DNA from: Variovorax paradoxus
GTDB lineage: Bacteria; Pseudomonadota; Gammaproteobacteria; Burkholderiales; Burkholderiaceae_C
Reading direction: 5' to 3'
Length of the DNA stretch: 64,000 nt
NCBI RefSeq assembly: GCF_018614875.1
Contig: NZ_JAGGNW010000002.1
Coordinates: 248,001 to 312,000 of the forward strand
Part shown: piece by piece, positions 1 through 8,571 of the stretch
Numbering within the stretch: the stretch's first letter is position 1
Layout: every line of letters begins with the position of its first letter
The notes under the pieces: model-generated
What the model saw: the letters and a program-made list of their open reading frames with translations, nothing else
What the model was told of the DNA's origin: nothing
Databases searched by the model: none
Program-made: the position numbers and the translations under genes

Positions 1-98
1 CAGCTGGCGATCGAGACGATCACGAGCAGCAGCACGACCAGTTGCACCACGAAGCTCGCATGGAGCAGGAGATTGATGATGGAGAGATCTTGGTTCAT
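1..98 (-). CDS. tolQ: TolQ, N-terminal fragment (cut by window edge)
   Basis: The first 32 codons are visible, reading MNQDLSIINLLLHASFVV and then a run of Val/Leu/Ile that is the first membrane segment of TolQ. TolQ is an inner-membrane subunit of the Tol-Pal motor, which uses the proton gradient to constrict the outer membrane at division. The start codon overlaps the ybgC stop as ATGA, which is the usual ybgC-tolQ arrangement and supports the call although most of the protein lies outside the window. Confidence 0.85.
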   Translation of the reverse strand, partial: MNQDLSIINLLLHASFVVQLVVLLLVIVSIAS

Positions 99-553
99 GG
101 CTTGAAAGGTTGAGTCATGGAGCCGCCGCAGCGCTCCAGGGTTCCCGCAACTTGGGCTGGTATCCGCGCGGGGCGCAATGTGGAGGCATCCACCCAGCCG
201 ATGCGGATCGTGCCTTCGCACAGCAGAACGGGTGCCGCGGCCCCAGTTCGTTCCTGCTCAGTTTTCGATAGCACGCGTTGACCGATTATCAGCGACGCGG
301 TGCCCAGTTGCCGGAGATCGGCTGTCACCAGAAGTTCGTCGTCGAGCCGGGAAGGGCGATGGTATTTGAGCTGCGTTTCGCTCACCACGAACTGGCCGCC
401 GGTTTCCTCGCGCAGCTTTCGCTGCTCCACGCCCAGCGAACGCAGCCACTCGGTGCGGCCGCGCTCCATGAACCTGAGGTAGTTGGCGTAGAACACGATG
501 CCGCCGGCGTCGGTGTCCTCCCAGTAGACGCGGATCGCAAACGCATAGCTCAT
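95..553 (-). CDS. ybgC: Tol-Pal associated acyl-CoA thioesterase YbgC
   Basis: A 152-residue hotdog-fold thioesterase that hydrolyses short or medium acyl-CoA/acyl-ACP at the cytoplasmic face of the membrane. The N-terminus holds the family motif YWEDTDAGGIVFYANY (residues 10-25), in which the second Asp (D15) is the expected catalytic residue, followed by the FMERGRTEWLR helix. The gene overlaps tolQ downstream and the aminotransferase upstream by 4 bases each. Translational coupling to tolQ is typical of this locus in proteobacteria. Confidence 0.93.
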   Translation of the reverse strand: MSYAFAIRVYWEDTDAGGIVFYANYLRFMERGRTEWLRSLGVEQRKLREETGGQFVVSETQLKYHRPSRLDDELLVTADLRQLGTASLIIGQRVLSKTEQERTGAAAPVLLCEGTIRIGWVDASTLRPARIPAQVAGTLERCGGSMTQPFKP

Positions 554-1746
554 CGGACGGGGTTCGCGATCATGGCCCGCAGGCGTTCGACGGACTCCTG
601 CAGATGCGCCATCGAGCTGGCGGTGGAGAAGCGCACGAACCTGGCCGTCTCGGCGGTGCCGAAATCACGGCCCGGCGTCACGGCGACGTGGGCGCGCTTC
701 ATGGTTTCGAAGGCGAAGTCCCAACTGCCGGAGATGCCCAGCTTCTGCGCCACCGCGGTGCAATCGGCCCACGCATAGAAGGCGCCGTCGGGCACCACGG
801 GCACGTGGAGGCCCAGCGCGTTCAACTGCGGAATGAACCAGTCGCGGCGTGCCTTGAACTCGGCACGGCGGCGCTCGTACTCGGCAATGCTCTCGGCCTC
901 GAAGCAGGCCAGCGCCGCATGCTGCGACACCGTGCTGGCGCAGATGAAGAGGTTCTGCGCCAGCCGCTCGACCACCGGCACCAGCGCTTCGGGCACCACC
1001 AGCCACCCCAGGCGCCAGCCGGTCATGTTGAAGTACTTGCTGAAGCTGTTGATGCTGATGATGTTGTCGTCGATGGCCAGCGCCGTCTGGCCGAAGGCAT
1101 CGTCGTGCGAAAGGCCGAGATAGATCTCGTCGATCAGCGTGATGCCGCCGCGCTGCGCCACCACCTCGTGAATGCGGCGCAGTTCATCGGGCGCGATCGA
1201 GGTGCCGGTCGGGTTGGAGGGCGAGGCAAGCAGCACGCCGCGGGTCTTGTCGGTCCACGCGGCCTCGACCTTGGCGGCGGTGAGCTGGAAGCGTTCTTCG
1301 GCCGTGGTCGGCACCAGCACGGCCTTGCCGTCTGCGGCGCTCACGAAGTGGCGGTTGCACGGATAGCTGGGGTCGGGCAGCAGGATCTCGTCGCCGGACT
1401 CGATCAATGCGAGGCAGGCCAGCTGCAGCGCCGCCGAAGCCCCCGCAGTCACCACGATGCGGCGCGCCGGCACGTCGACGCCGAAACGCTGCGCGTACCA
1501 GCCGCTGATGCGCTCGCGCAGCAGTTCGAGGCCGGTGGCCTGCGTGTACTGCGTGGCGCCGGCACGCACGGCGCGCGCGGCGGCTTCCTGTACCAGCGGC
1601 GGGGCCGTGAAGTCGGGCTCGCCGATGTTCAGGAAGATCATCGGCCGGTCGGTGTGGGCCACCTCGCGCGCGAGCACGCCGGCGGCCTTGGCCACCTCCA
1701 TCACATAGAAGGGTTCGATGCGCTGCGCGCGCGCCGAGATTCTCAT
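550..1746 (-). CDS. Class I/II pyridoxal-phosphate aminotransferase
   Basis: A 398-residue fold-type I aminotransferase. The start [18 protein letters not shown] overlaps the nusB stop as ATGA. Visible motifs are NIGEPDF near residue 45, the SNPTGT loop, and the PLP lysine in [15 protein letters not shown], with a C-terminal FVRFSTA Arg segment. These place it among aspartate/aromatic-type aminotransferases of subgroup I-alpha; the amino acid used cannot be read from the sequence. It lies between nusB and ybgC in one transcription unit. A link to riboflavin synthesis is not expected. It is a very speculative candidate for the amination step of methylofuran synthesis, because no such enzyme is found in the C1 region. 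Confidence 0.85.
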   Translation of the reverse strand: MRISARAQRIEPFYVMEVAKAAGVLAREVAHTDRPMIFLNIGEPDFTAPPLVQEAAARAVRAGATQYTQATGLELLRERISGWYAQRFGVDVPARRIVVTAGASAALQLACLALIESGDEILLPDPSYPCNRHFVSAADGKAVLVPTTAEERFQLTAAKVEAAWTDKTRGVLLASPSNPTGTSIAPDELRRIHEVVAQRGGITLIDEIYLGLSHDDAFGQTALAIDDNIISINSFSKYFNMTGWRLGWLVVPEALVPVVERLAQNLFICASTVSQHAALACFEAESIAEYERRRAEFKARRDWFIPQLNALGLHVPVVPDGAFYAWADCTAVAQKLGISGSWDFAFETMKRAHVAVTPGRDFGTAETARFVRFSTASSMAHLQESVERLRAMIANPVR

Positions 1747-2291
1747 GTCCTGGCCTTGCCCGAGGCCCGGTCGGCCTCGACCTCGGCGGCGCGCAGCTGC
1801 GGGGCCAGGCCATTGAGCACGGCGTTCACGTACTTGTGGCCGTCGGTGCCGCCGAATTCCTTCGCAAGCTCGATGCACTCGTTGAGCACCACGCGCCATG
1901 GCACGTCCAGGCAGTGCTGGAACTCGTACACGCCGATCCACATCACGGCATGCTCGACGGGCGAGATTTCCTCGAACTTGCGGTCGAGCAGGGGGCGGAT
2001 CAATGCGTCGAGCTGCTCGGCGCCTTCGATGGCGCCGTGCAGCAGCGCGTCGTAGTGCGCGGCGTCGGCCTTGTGAAAGCCCGCGAGGTCGCGCGTGAAG
2101 TGATCGATGTCGGTCGGGTCGTTGCGGCCCACCAGATGCTGGTAGAGCGCCTGCAGCGCAAACTCGCGCGCGCGGCTGCGGTTCGACTTGGCCGACGCCT
2201 TGCGCGCGCCGGTGCTGGTGAGTCCGGTGCGCACTTGCCGTGCCGGGCGCGGCTTGGCACCGGCTGCTTTGTCGTTGTTTTCTTCGGTCAT
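1743..2291 (-). CDS. nusB: Transcription antitermination factor NusB
   Basis: An all-helical 182-residue RNA-binding protein that works with NusE (S10) on boxA of rRNA operons. After a basic, disordered 40-residue N-terminal tail comes [13 protein letters not shown], the Arg-rich boxA-binding helix. The family C-terminus, with a [18 protein letters not shown] motif, follows. It overlaps both ribH (upstream) and the aminotransferase (downstream) by 4 bases. The ribH-nusB pairing is standard. The N-terminal tail is longer than in E. coli NusB (139 aa). Confidence 0.95.
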   Translation of the reverse strand: MTEENNDKAAGAKPRPARQVRTGLTSTGARKASAKSNRSRAREFALQALYQHLVGRNDPTDIDHFTRDLAGFHKADAAHYDALLHGAIEGAEQLDALIRPLLDRKFEEISPVEHAVMWIGVYEFQHCLDVPWRVVLNECIELAKEFGGTDGHKYVNAVLNGLAPQLRAAEVEADRASGKART

Positions 2292-2755
2292 GTGAGGGAG
2301 GCCAGCAACTGGGCCATCTCGACAGCCACCTGGGCCGCATCGCGGCCCTTGTCGGTCTGTCGGGCGACGGCTTGCTCGAGGTTTTCGGTCGTGAGGATCG
2401 CGTTGGCGATGGGAAGGCGGTGGTCGAGCGCAACGCGGCTCACGCTCGCGCCCGATTCGTTGGCCACCAGCTCGAAGTGGTAGGTCTCGCCACGGATGAT
2501 GCAGCCCAGCGCCACCAGCGCGTGGTAGCCGCCGCGCACGGCCATCGCCTGCAGGGCCACCGGCACTTCGAGCGCGCCGGGAACCTGCACATGATGGACG
2601 TCGTCCGCGGCCACGCCCAGCTTCTGGAGCTCGGAGAGGCAGGCGGCGGCGAGCGCATCGGTGATGTCGGCGTTGAAGCGCGCCTGCACGATGCCGATGC
2701 GCAGCCCTTTTCCGTCGAGCGGCTTTGCATCCGCACCCTTGTTTGCACCTTGCAT
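2288..2755 (-). CDS. ribH: 6,7-dimethyl-8-ribityllumazine synthase
   Basis: A 155-residue lumazine synthase. It condenses 5-amino-6-ribitylaminouracil with 3,4-dihydroxy-2-butanone 4-phosphate, the penultimate step of riboflavin synthesis. The substrate motifs are visible: RFNADIT near residue 26, VPGALEVP near residue 60 and [12 protein letters not shown] near residue 85. The stop overlaps the nusB start, and the upstream ribB gene ends 17 bases before the ATG. Confidence 0.96.
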   Translation of the reverse strand: MQGANKGADAKPLDGKGLRIGIVQARFNADITDALAAACLSELQKLGVAADDVHHVQVPGALEVPVALQAMAVRGGYHALVALGCIIRGETYHFELVANESGASVSRVALDHRLPIANAILTTENLEQAVARQTDKGRDAAQVAVEMAQLLASLT

Positions 2756-2772
2756 GTCGTGTCAGTCTTTGT

Positions 2773-3927
2773 TCAGTCTTTGGTGAGGTAGCCGGCAATT
2801 TCGAGGCCGTAGCCTGCGGCCATGCTCGGCATGCGGCGCGGCGCGCCGAGCAGGTTCATCTTGTGCACGCCGCATTCGCGCAGGATCTGCGCGCCGATGC
2901 CGTAGTTGCGCAGGTCCATGCGGCCGCGTTCGGGGGCTTGCGCGGGACGCGCGGTGCCGTCGAACTGCGCCAGCAGTTCGCCAGCCGTTTCGCCGCAGTT
3001 CAGCAGCACGGCCACGCCCTTGCCCTCGTTCGCGATGTGCGACAGGCTGGCGTCCAGGCTCCACGAGTGCAGCGAGCGGTTGATTTCGAGCGCGTCGAGC
3101 ACCGAAAGCGGCTCGTGCACGCGAACCGACACCGTGTCTTCCGGCGCCCACTTGCCGCGCACCAGCGCAAGGTGCACGCCGCGGCTCGGCTTGTCGATGA
3201 AGGCGTGGGCGGTGAAGGTGCCCCAGTTGGTCTGGATCTCGCGGCAGCCGACCTTCTCGACCAGCGATTCGACGCGGCTGCGGTGCTCGATCAGCGCAGC
3301 GATGGTGCCGATCTTGAGGCCGTGCTCGGCCGCGAAGATCTGCAGGTCGGGCAGGCGGGCCATGGTGCCGTCTTCGTTCATCACCTCGCAGATCACCGAG
3401 GCGGGCGAGCAGCCGGCCATCGCGGCCAGGTCGCCGCCGGCTTCGGTATGGCCGGCGCGCATCAGCACGCCACCGTCCACCGCCTGCAGCGGAAAGATGT
3501 GGCCTGGCTGCACCAGGTCGCTGGCCACGGCGTTGCGCGCCACGGCGGCCTGCACGGTGCGCGCGCGGTCGGCGGCCGAGATGCCGGTGGTCACGCCCTC
3601 GGCCGCTTCGATGGAAACAGTGAAGGCCGTCGCATGCTTGGTGCCGTTGCGCGACACCATCGGCGGCAACTGCAGCCGCTCGCACATCTCGCGCGAGAGC
3701 GTGAGGCAGATCAGGCCGCGCGCATGGCGCGCCATGAAGTTGATGGCTTCGGGCGTGATGTGGTCGGCCGCGATGACGATGTCGCCTTCGTTCTCGCGGT
3801 CTTCCTCGTCGACCAGGATCACCATGCGGCCGGCGGCAAGCTCGGCCACGATCTCCTCGATCGGGGAAATCGGCGCGGGTGCCCGCGCGCTGCGGGGAGC
3901 GCCGATGGGCGTGACGGAGGCATTCAT
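2773..3927 (-). CDS. ribB: 3,4-dihydroxy-2-butanone 4-phosphate synthase with degenerate GTP cyclohydrolase II domain
   Basis: A 384-residue two-domain protein. Residues about 20-220 are RibB, with the acidic metal loop [12 protein letters not shown] and the HTEA motif. It makes dihydroxybutanone phosphate from ribulose 5-phosphate. Residues about 225-384 align with GTP cyclohydrolase II (RibA), but where active enzymes have the zinc cysteines (SECLTGD, LRCDCG) this protein reads [11 protein letters not shown] and [11 protein letters not shown], so all three zinc ligands are missing. It therefore resembles the RibBX class, and a separate ribA should exist elsewhere. The start overlaps the ribE stop as ATGA. 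Confidence 0.93.
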   Translation of the reverse strand: MNASVTPIGAPRSARAPAPISPIEEIVAELAAGRMVILVDEEDRENEGDIVIAADHITPEAINFMARHARGLICLTLSREMCERLQLPPMVSRNGTKHATAFTVSIEAAEGVTTGISAADRARTVQAAVARNAVASDLVQPGHIFPLQAVDGGVLMRAGHTEAGGDLAAMAGCSPASVICEVMNEDGTMARLPDLQIFAAEHGLKIGTIAALIEHRSRVESLVEKVGCREIQTNWGTFTAHAFIDKPSRGVHLALVRGKWAPEDTVSVRVHEPLSVLDALEINRSLHSWSLDASLSHIANEGKGVAVLLNCGETAGELLAQFDGTARPAQAPERGRMDLRNYGIGAQILRECGVHKMNLLGAPRRMPSMAAGYGLEIAGYLTKD

Positions 3928-4589
3928 TCGGCTGTGTCCTTGGAATACGTGGAAGACGGGGGCACCAGCACGCCGGCCTGAAGCATGCGCTCCACATAGC
4001 GCGCCACGGTGTCGATTTCGAGATTGACCCTGGAGCCGGCGTTCAGGCCGCCGAGGGAGGTGTTTTCGACGGTGTGCGGGATCAGGTTGATGCTGATCTC
4101 CGCGCCGCCTTCGATGTCGCTCACGCTGTTGACCGTGAGGCTCACGCCGTTGATGGTGATCGAGCCCTTGTAGGCCAGGAAGCGGGCCAGCGCTTGCGGC
4201 GCCACCACGCGCAGCTCCCAGCTCTCGCCGACCGGCTCGAAGAAGCTCACGCGGCCGATGCCGTCCACGTGGCCCGAGACGATATGGCCGCCGAGGCGAT
4301 CGCTCGCACGCAGGGCTTTTTCGAGGTTGATGCGGCTGCCTTCCTCGGTCAGCCCCGCGGTCTTGTCGAGCGATTCGGCCGAGATGTCGATGGTGAACTG
4401 CTGCCGGGCGGGGTCGAGCGTGGTGACCGTCATGCACGCGCCGTTGAGCGCAATGCTGTCGCCGAGCCCGACGTCGTCGAGATAGCCGTCGGGCACCGCG
4501 ATGCCGAGTCTTTTGCCGTGGGAGGAGGAGGGGCCGAGGTCGTGGATGGCGGCGATGCGCCCCACGCCGGTAATGATTCCGGTGAACAT
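3924..4589 (-). CDS. ribE: Riboflavin synthase, alpha chain
   Basis: A 221-residue trimeric riboflavin synthase that dismutates two lumazine molecules. It starts with the invariant MFTGIITGVG and has two internally homologous lumazine-binding halves. The first carries LNGACMTVT near residue 48, the second INGVSLTVN near residue 145. The conserved GHIVSGHVDG sits between them. It overlaps ribB by 4 bases and lies 89 bases downstream of ribD. Confidence 0.96.
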   Translation of the reverse strand: MFTGIITGVGRIAAIHDLGPSSSHGKRLGIAVPDGYLDDVGLGDSIALNGACMTVTTLDPARQQFTIDISAESLDKTAGLTEEGSRINLEKALRASDRLGGHIVSGHVDGIGRVSFFEPVGESWELRVVAPQALARFLAYKGSITINGVSLTVNSVSDIEGGAEISINLIPHTVENTSLGGLNAGSRVNLEIDTVARYVERMLQAGVLVPPSSTYSKDTAE

Positions 4590-4678
4590 CCGCGCATTTT
4601 CGCAGACATGTGGGCCCTACGGCTTTTCACGGCGCTTTGCGCCATGCAATTCGCCACCCCGAGGAGGTGGCGCTTTGG
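4590..4678. repeat. Hairpin-rich spacer between ribD and ribE
   Basis: The 89-base spacer holds two adjacent small inverted repeats, GGCG-CTTTG-CGCC and CCACC-CCGAGGA-GGTGG. No U-run follows on either strand, so they do not look like terminators. They may be an intergenic repeat of the host lineage or a processing site inside the riboflavin transcript. Confidence 0.35.
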
Positions 4679-5806
4679 TCAGAAGGCGTCGCGGCCGGCC
4701 ACGCGGGCCACGATCCGGAGGTCCGGACCCACCATGTCGGCGGACCTGAATTCCAGCGGCAACGCGCCCGTCAGCGCGGTCAGCGGGCCGCCTGCATGCA
4801 TGCCGGAGGCCATTTCCAGGCCGTCGCCGATGAGCTTTGGCGCCAGATACACCAGCAACTCGTCGACCAGGCCTTCGCGCAGCAGCGAGCCATTGAGCTT
4901 GTGGCCGGCCTCGACGTGGAGTTCGTTGACCTCGCGCCGGGCCAGGTCCCGCAGCATCGCCACCAGGTCGACCTTGCCCTGTGCATTGGGCAGAAAGGTG
5001 ATGCTGGCCCCGCGCGCTTCCAGCGCGGCGGCCTTGGCGCCGTCCTGTGCGGCGGCGTAGATCCAGACGGCGCGCCCGCCCATGAAGATCTGCGCGCCAA
5101 GCGGGGTCTGCAATTGGCTGTCGACCAGCACCACATGCGGCTGGCGCGTGGTTTCCACCAGCCGCACGTCGAGCCGGGGATCGTCCTCCAGCACCGTGCC
5201 TACGCCGGTCAGCACCGCGCTGGCCCGCGCGCGCCATGCATGGCCGTCGGCGCGCGCTGGTTCGGAGGTGATCCATTGGCTCACGCCATTGCGAAGGCCG
5301 GTCTTGCCGTCCAGCGAGGCGGCGGCCTTGAGCCGCACCCAGGGCGTCTTGCGGACCATGCGGCTGAAAAAGCCGATATTGAGCTCGCGCGCTTCCTGCG
5401 CGCCCGGCCCCACCTGAACCTCGACGCCCGCCGCGCGCAGCCGCTCGAAGCCCTGGCCGGCGACCAGCGGATTGGGGTCGGCGATCGATGCCACGACCCG
5501 GCCAATACCGGCCGCGGCCAGCGCATCGCAGCAGGGGCCGGTGCGGCCATGGTGGGCGCAGGGTTCGAGCGTGACGAAGGCGGTGGCGCCGGCGACCGAA
5601 AGGCCGTGTGCCGCCGCATCGCGCAGCGCCATGACCTCGGCATGCGGGCCGCCGACCTGCTGGGTGCGGCCTTGGCCGATCACCGTGCCATCCGTATTCA
5701 CGAGCACGCAGCCGACGCGCGGGTTCGGGTCGGTTTCGGGGCCGGCTCGGCGCGCGAGGTCCAGCGCTTGGGCCATGAAATTCACAATTGAATTTGCATT
5801 TGTCAT
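4679..5806 (-). CDS. ribD: Bifunctional riboflavin deaminase/reductase RibD
   Basis: A 375-residue enzyme for the second and third steps of riboflavin synthesis. The N-terminal deaminase has the zinc site HAEVMAL (near residue 50) and PCAHHGRTGPC (near residue 80). The C-terminal half is the NADPH-dependent reductase, with KAAASLDGKTGL and HVEAGHKLNGSLL. It is the first gene of the rib operon. The start at 5806 is taken from the longest frame; an in-frame ATG at 5776 (MAQALDLARR) is an equally good start, and neither has a clear ribosome binding site. No FMN riboswitch is evident upstream. Confidence 0.94.
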   Translation of the reverse strand: MTNANSIVNFMAQALDLARRAGPETDPNPRVGCVLVNTDGTVIGQGRTQQVGGPHAEVMALRDAAAHGLSVAGATAFVTLEPCAHHGRTGPCCDALAAAGIGRVVASIADPNPLVAGQGFERLRAAGVEVQVGPGAQEARELNIGFFSRMVRKTPWVRLKAAASLDGKTGLRNGVSQWITSEPARADGHAWRARASAVLTGVGTVLEDDPRLDVRLVETTRQPHVVLVDSQLQTPLGAQIFMGGRAVWIYAAAQDGAKAAALEARGASITFLPNAQGKVDLVAMLRDLARREVNELHVEAGHKLNGSLLREGLVDELLVYLAPKLIGDGLEMASGMHAGGPLTALTGALPLEFRSADMVGPDLRIVARVAGRDAF

Positions 5807-6002
5807 TTTTATTAAATCAAATCTATTTTGGAATCAATTTAAAAACAATTGAGGCCATTGATCCATTGATCCATTTATTTCGACCGTTCGTCGTTCAATA
5901 GGCGGTCAATAAGAACTCGACAAATAGAATTTCCAAAAATTGCAAGCAGGGAGGAAACGTCCGCCGCCCCAGCCATCTCGGCGAGGCGGCGGACGGTACA
6001 AC
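5807..6002. promoter_or_regulatory. AT-rich divergent spacer between ribD and fimT with leader stem-loop
   Basis: Divergent control region. Its left 90 bases are unusually AT-rich for this genome and contain an 8-base tandem repeat, CCATTGAT, at 5855-5862 and 5863-5870 plus a partial third copy. Promoters for both ribD and fimT should lie here. At 5958-5968 and 5985-5995 an 11-base perfect inverted repeat (CGTCCGCCGCC / GGCGGCGGACG) forms a stem-loop that ends 7 bases before the fimT ATG. The only strong purine-rich Shine-Dalgarno-like run (GGGAGGAAA, 5949-5957) lies on its upstream side. Confidence 0.5.
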
Positions 6003-6530
6003 ATGAAAAACGGATTCTGCGCGTCCGTGCGGACGCATTCCCACCGAGGCGGAACGCCATGCGGCTTTACGCTGGTCGAAATGATGGTCGCCATCGCACT
6101 GATGGGCATCTTGTTGGCATTTGCGTTGCCCAACTTCAACAGCCTGATCGAGAAGTATCGTGTCGAGCGCATGGCCTCGGCCTTGATGGCAAGCGTGAGC
6201 CACGCGCGCGCTGAGGCGGCTCGTCGCGCAGAAACCGTGATCATCCGGCAGCGCGCGGAGTGCAGCGGCGCCGACTGGAGCTGCGGTTGGGACACGGTGG
6301 TCGGCAGCGGGACCACCGCCGAAACCCTCAGCCGGCAAGACCCCGACAGCCGGGTGGCGGTCGGGAAAAGCGCTTCAGGCACCATGTCCTTCGACGCCAT
6401 GGGCCATTCCGCAAGCGTCGCGGGCTTCCGCTTCTACCCGGCGGGGAACGGCAATTCATCGAATGTCGCCGTCGTGTGCGTGGCGCTCGGCGGACGCATT
6501 CGGCTGCTTAAGGGGCGCAGTTCGTGCTGA
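6003..6530 (+). CDS. fimT: Type IV pilus minor pilin, FimT/GspH family
   Basis: A 175-residue pseudopilin. A basic leader ends in the prepilin peptidase site CG|FTLVEMMVAIALMGILL, with Glu5 of the mature protein present. A GspH-type C-terminal domain with two cysteine pairs follows. It is inserted in the inner membrane by the hydrophobic N-terminus and helps prime pilus assembly. The ATG at 6003 gives a normal leader length; a TTG at 5940 would add 21 residues. First gene of the fimT-pilV-pilW-pilX-pilY1-pilE operon. Confidence 0.88.
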   Translation: MKNGFCASVRTHSHRGGTPCGFTLVEMMVAIALMGILLAFALPNFNSLIEKYRVERMASALMASVSHARAEAARRAETVIIRQRAECSGADWSCGWDTVVGSGTTAETLSRQDPDSRVAVGKSASGTMSFDAMGHSASVAGFRFYPAGNGNSSNVAVVCVALGGRIRLLKGRSSC

Positions 6531-7066
6531 CGGGCATTCCGCCCCGCAAGCCGCGTGGTCAGGCTGGCTTCTTGCTCATGGAAGCACTGGTGGCCGTTCT
6601 CATGCTCTCGTTCGGCCTGTTCGCGATGGCCGGTTTCCAGCTGCGTGTGCTCTCCGACAGCGCGGGCGCCAGCAACCAGAACATTGCCGCGCAACTGGCC
6701 GGCGACATGGCCGATCGCATCCGCGGCAACCTCGTGACGGGCGCCACAACCGACAGTCCCTATGTGGCCGACTGGTCGGCGGCGAGCGTCACGGAGCTCG
6801 ATCCGTCGTGCGCGGGGAGCCGGGCCAGTTGCAGCGCCGCCGAACTTGCAGCCGACGATCTGTGGAACTGGAAGCGCAGGGTGGCGAACGCGTTGCCCGG
6901 CGGACTGGCCAACGTGGAAGGCAAGTCGACCACCGGCGGCCTGCTGTTCATCCACATCGCCTGGGACGAGCCCGCGGTCGTCAACCCGATTGCCCCCGAA
7001 TCAGATTGGAACTGCCCGGCCGGCAAGGCCTGCCAGGAAGTCATCGTCGCGGTGCCTCAGCCATGA
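6524..7066 (+). CDS. pilV: Type IV pilus modification protein PilV
   Basis: A 180-residue minor pilin with leader RGQAG|FLLMEALVAVLMLSFGL, so the cleavage Gly and Glu5 are present. A PilV-type domain rich in Trp and Cys follows. The likely start is a GTG that overlaps the fimT stop by 7 bases. The stop overlaps pilW as ATGA, which indicates coupled translation of the minor pilins. Confidence 0.87.
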   Translation: MLTGIPPRKPRGQAGFLLMEALVAVLMLSFGLFAMAGFQLRVLSDSAGASNQNIAAQLAGDMADRIRGNLVTGATTDSPYVADWSAASVTELDPSCAGSRASCSAAELAADDLWNWKRRVANALPGGLANVEGKSTTGGLLFIHIAWDEPAVVNPIAPESDWNCPAGKACQEVIVAVPQP

Positions 7067-7869
7067 ACAAGGCCTACGCCCACCGCCAGCGACACGCCGG
7101 CTTCACGCTGTTCGAATTCCTCGTCGCGCTGATCATCGGCATGCTGGTGGTGATAGCCGCCATTGCCAGCATGCTCGGCACGCGCAGCACCGCCATGACA
7201 GGTGACGACGTCAATGCGTTGCACCAATCGTCGGCATTGGCGTTCAGGGTGCTTGGCCAGCAGATCCGCCAGGCCGGCTACATCCCGATCGATCCCACCG
7301 AGCCGCTGTACTACTTCAACGCCAATGCGGACAAAAACACCAACCTTGCGAGCGAGCCAGTCTTCTTCGCGATCAAGGGGCAGGAGTCGGCAGGCCGTTC
7401 GGTGAACGACACGCTCAAGGTCGGCTATGCGCCGAATCCGGACTACTTCAAGGACTGCCTCGGCCAGGAAGCCAAGAACTCGGCGGGAGCAGGGTACAAG
7501 CCCACCACTCCCGCGGACACCGGGAACGTGCGCCTGATCACCAGCGAGTTCTCAGTGGTGAACGGCACCCTTCGGTGCAAGGGCAGTGGCAACACCGCTT
7601 CGCAGCCGATCATCGACGGCATCGAGCGCTTCGACGTCATGTACGGCATCGGTGATGTGGGAAGTGAACGGGTGGTGCGCTACGTGACGGCCACGAATGT
7701 TGGGAGTTTCGATCAGGTTCGGACGGTGCGCGTATGCCTACAACTCGCTGGCACTTCCAGGAGCAACCCGGGTGGCAGCTACGTCGATTGCGATGGTTCG
7801 TCGCGGACCAGCAGCGACGGCAGATTGCGCCGCGTCTACACGGCGGTGTTCGCACTGCGCAATCTATGA
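7063..7869 (+). CDS. pilW: Type IV pilus assembly protein PilW
   Basis: A 268-residue minor pilin with prepilin site HAG|FTLFEFLVALIIGMLVV and the PilW-type continuation ALAFRVLGQQIRQAGY. PilV, PilW and PilX form the priming complex at the pilus tip. It overlaps pilV and pilX by 4 bases each. The C-terminal half ends with a RRVYTAVFALRNL strand typical of the family. Confidence 0.88.
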   Translation: MNKAYAHRQRHAGFTLFEFLVALIIGMLVVIAAIASMLGTRSTAMTGDDVNALHQSSALAFRVLGQQIRQAGYIPIDPTEPLYYFNANADKNTNLASEPVFFAIKGQESAGRSVNDTLKVGYAPNPDYFKDCLGQEAKNSAGAGYKPTTPADTGNVRLITSEFSVVNGTLRCKGSGNTASQPIIDGIERFDVMYGIGDVGSERVVRYVTATNVGSFDQVRTVRVCLQLAGTSRSNPGGSYVDCDGSSRTSSDGRLRRVYTAVFALRNL

Positions 7870-8552
7870 AGCACATACACCAGGTTTCCAGCAAATGCTC
7901 GGCGCAGCGCGGGTTCTCGTTGTTCATCGTGCTCACCATGCTGCTGCTCTCGGCGCTGCTGGCGGTGGGCGGCGCGCGGATGGCCCAGCTGCTCGAATCG
8001 ATGGCGGGCAACCAGCGCGAATACCAGCGCGCCTTCGAAGCCGCCGAAGCTGCGCTGCTGGATGCGGAGCGCGACATCCGGCAACTGGCTTTTGACGCCA
8101 CGACCCAGACCTACGTGAAGTGTTCGGCGCTCGTATCGTCGCCCTGCCGCAAGGCTGCGGATGGCCGCGTCTTCCCTGACCGGGACACCGGCTGGGTAAC
8201 CGCCTACGCGGGCGAGGGTGCCAACAGTTGCGAACACGGCATCTGCTACTTCGCCGGGACCGACTCCGTGAGTGCCGCTTCGGGCAGCGAGGCCTACAGG
8301 TTCTGGACCCGGGCCGCGTACGTGGACCAGTACACCGCCTACGGGAATTTCACGGGCGCTCCGAATGCCGGCAATCCGGCCCTGGTCAGCGCCAGGTACT
8401 GGATCGAGGTGATCGACCGCCCCCGGAGTGACGAGCCGCTGTACCGCATCACCGCGCTCTCCACCGGCGCGCGCACCGGGAACACGGCTGGCGGCACGAG
8501 CGTCGTGTTGCAGATGTCCTTCGATCCGGCCGCGGTCAGAAAGGTGAACTGA
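7866..8552 (+). CDS. pilX: Type IV pilus assembly protein PilX
   Basis: A 228-residue minor pilin with site QRG|FSLFIVLTMLLLSALL. The usual Glu5 is replaced by Ile in this alignment, a known feature of the PilX group. A downstream helix with FEAAEAALLDAERDIRQ matches the PilX N-terminal domain. It is followed 19 bases later by pilY1. Confidence 0.85.
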   Translation: MKHIHQVSSKCSAQRGFSLFIVLTMLLLSALLAVGGARMAQLLESMAGNQREYQRAFEAAEAALLDAERDIRQLAFDATTQTYVKCSALVSSPCRKAADGRVFPDRDTGWVTAYAGEGANSCEHGICYFAGTDSVSAASGSEAYRFWTRAAYVDQYTAYGNFTGAPNAGNPALVSARYWIEVIDRPRSDEPLYRITALSTGARTGNTAGGTSVVLQMSFDPAAVRKVN

Positions 8553-8571
8553 GCATGGCGAGGAAAGGGAG

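Noticed and set aside
550..1746. Assigning the rib-operon aminotransferase as MfnC
   Set aside because: Sequence motifs are generic for class I/II enzymes and it lies 42 kb from the methylofuran genes; not enough to name it.
604..2055. A 483-codon open frame on the plus strand opposite the aminotransferase and nusB genes
   Set aside because: Antisense shadow typical of GC-rich DNA; Arg/His/Gly-rich with no family motif, and it crosses two clearly coding genes.
5807..6002. Possible FMN riboswitch upstream of ribD
   Set aside because: The conserved FMN aptamer boxes are not visible on the minus strand; the region is simply AT-rich.
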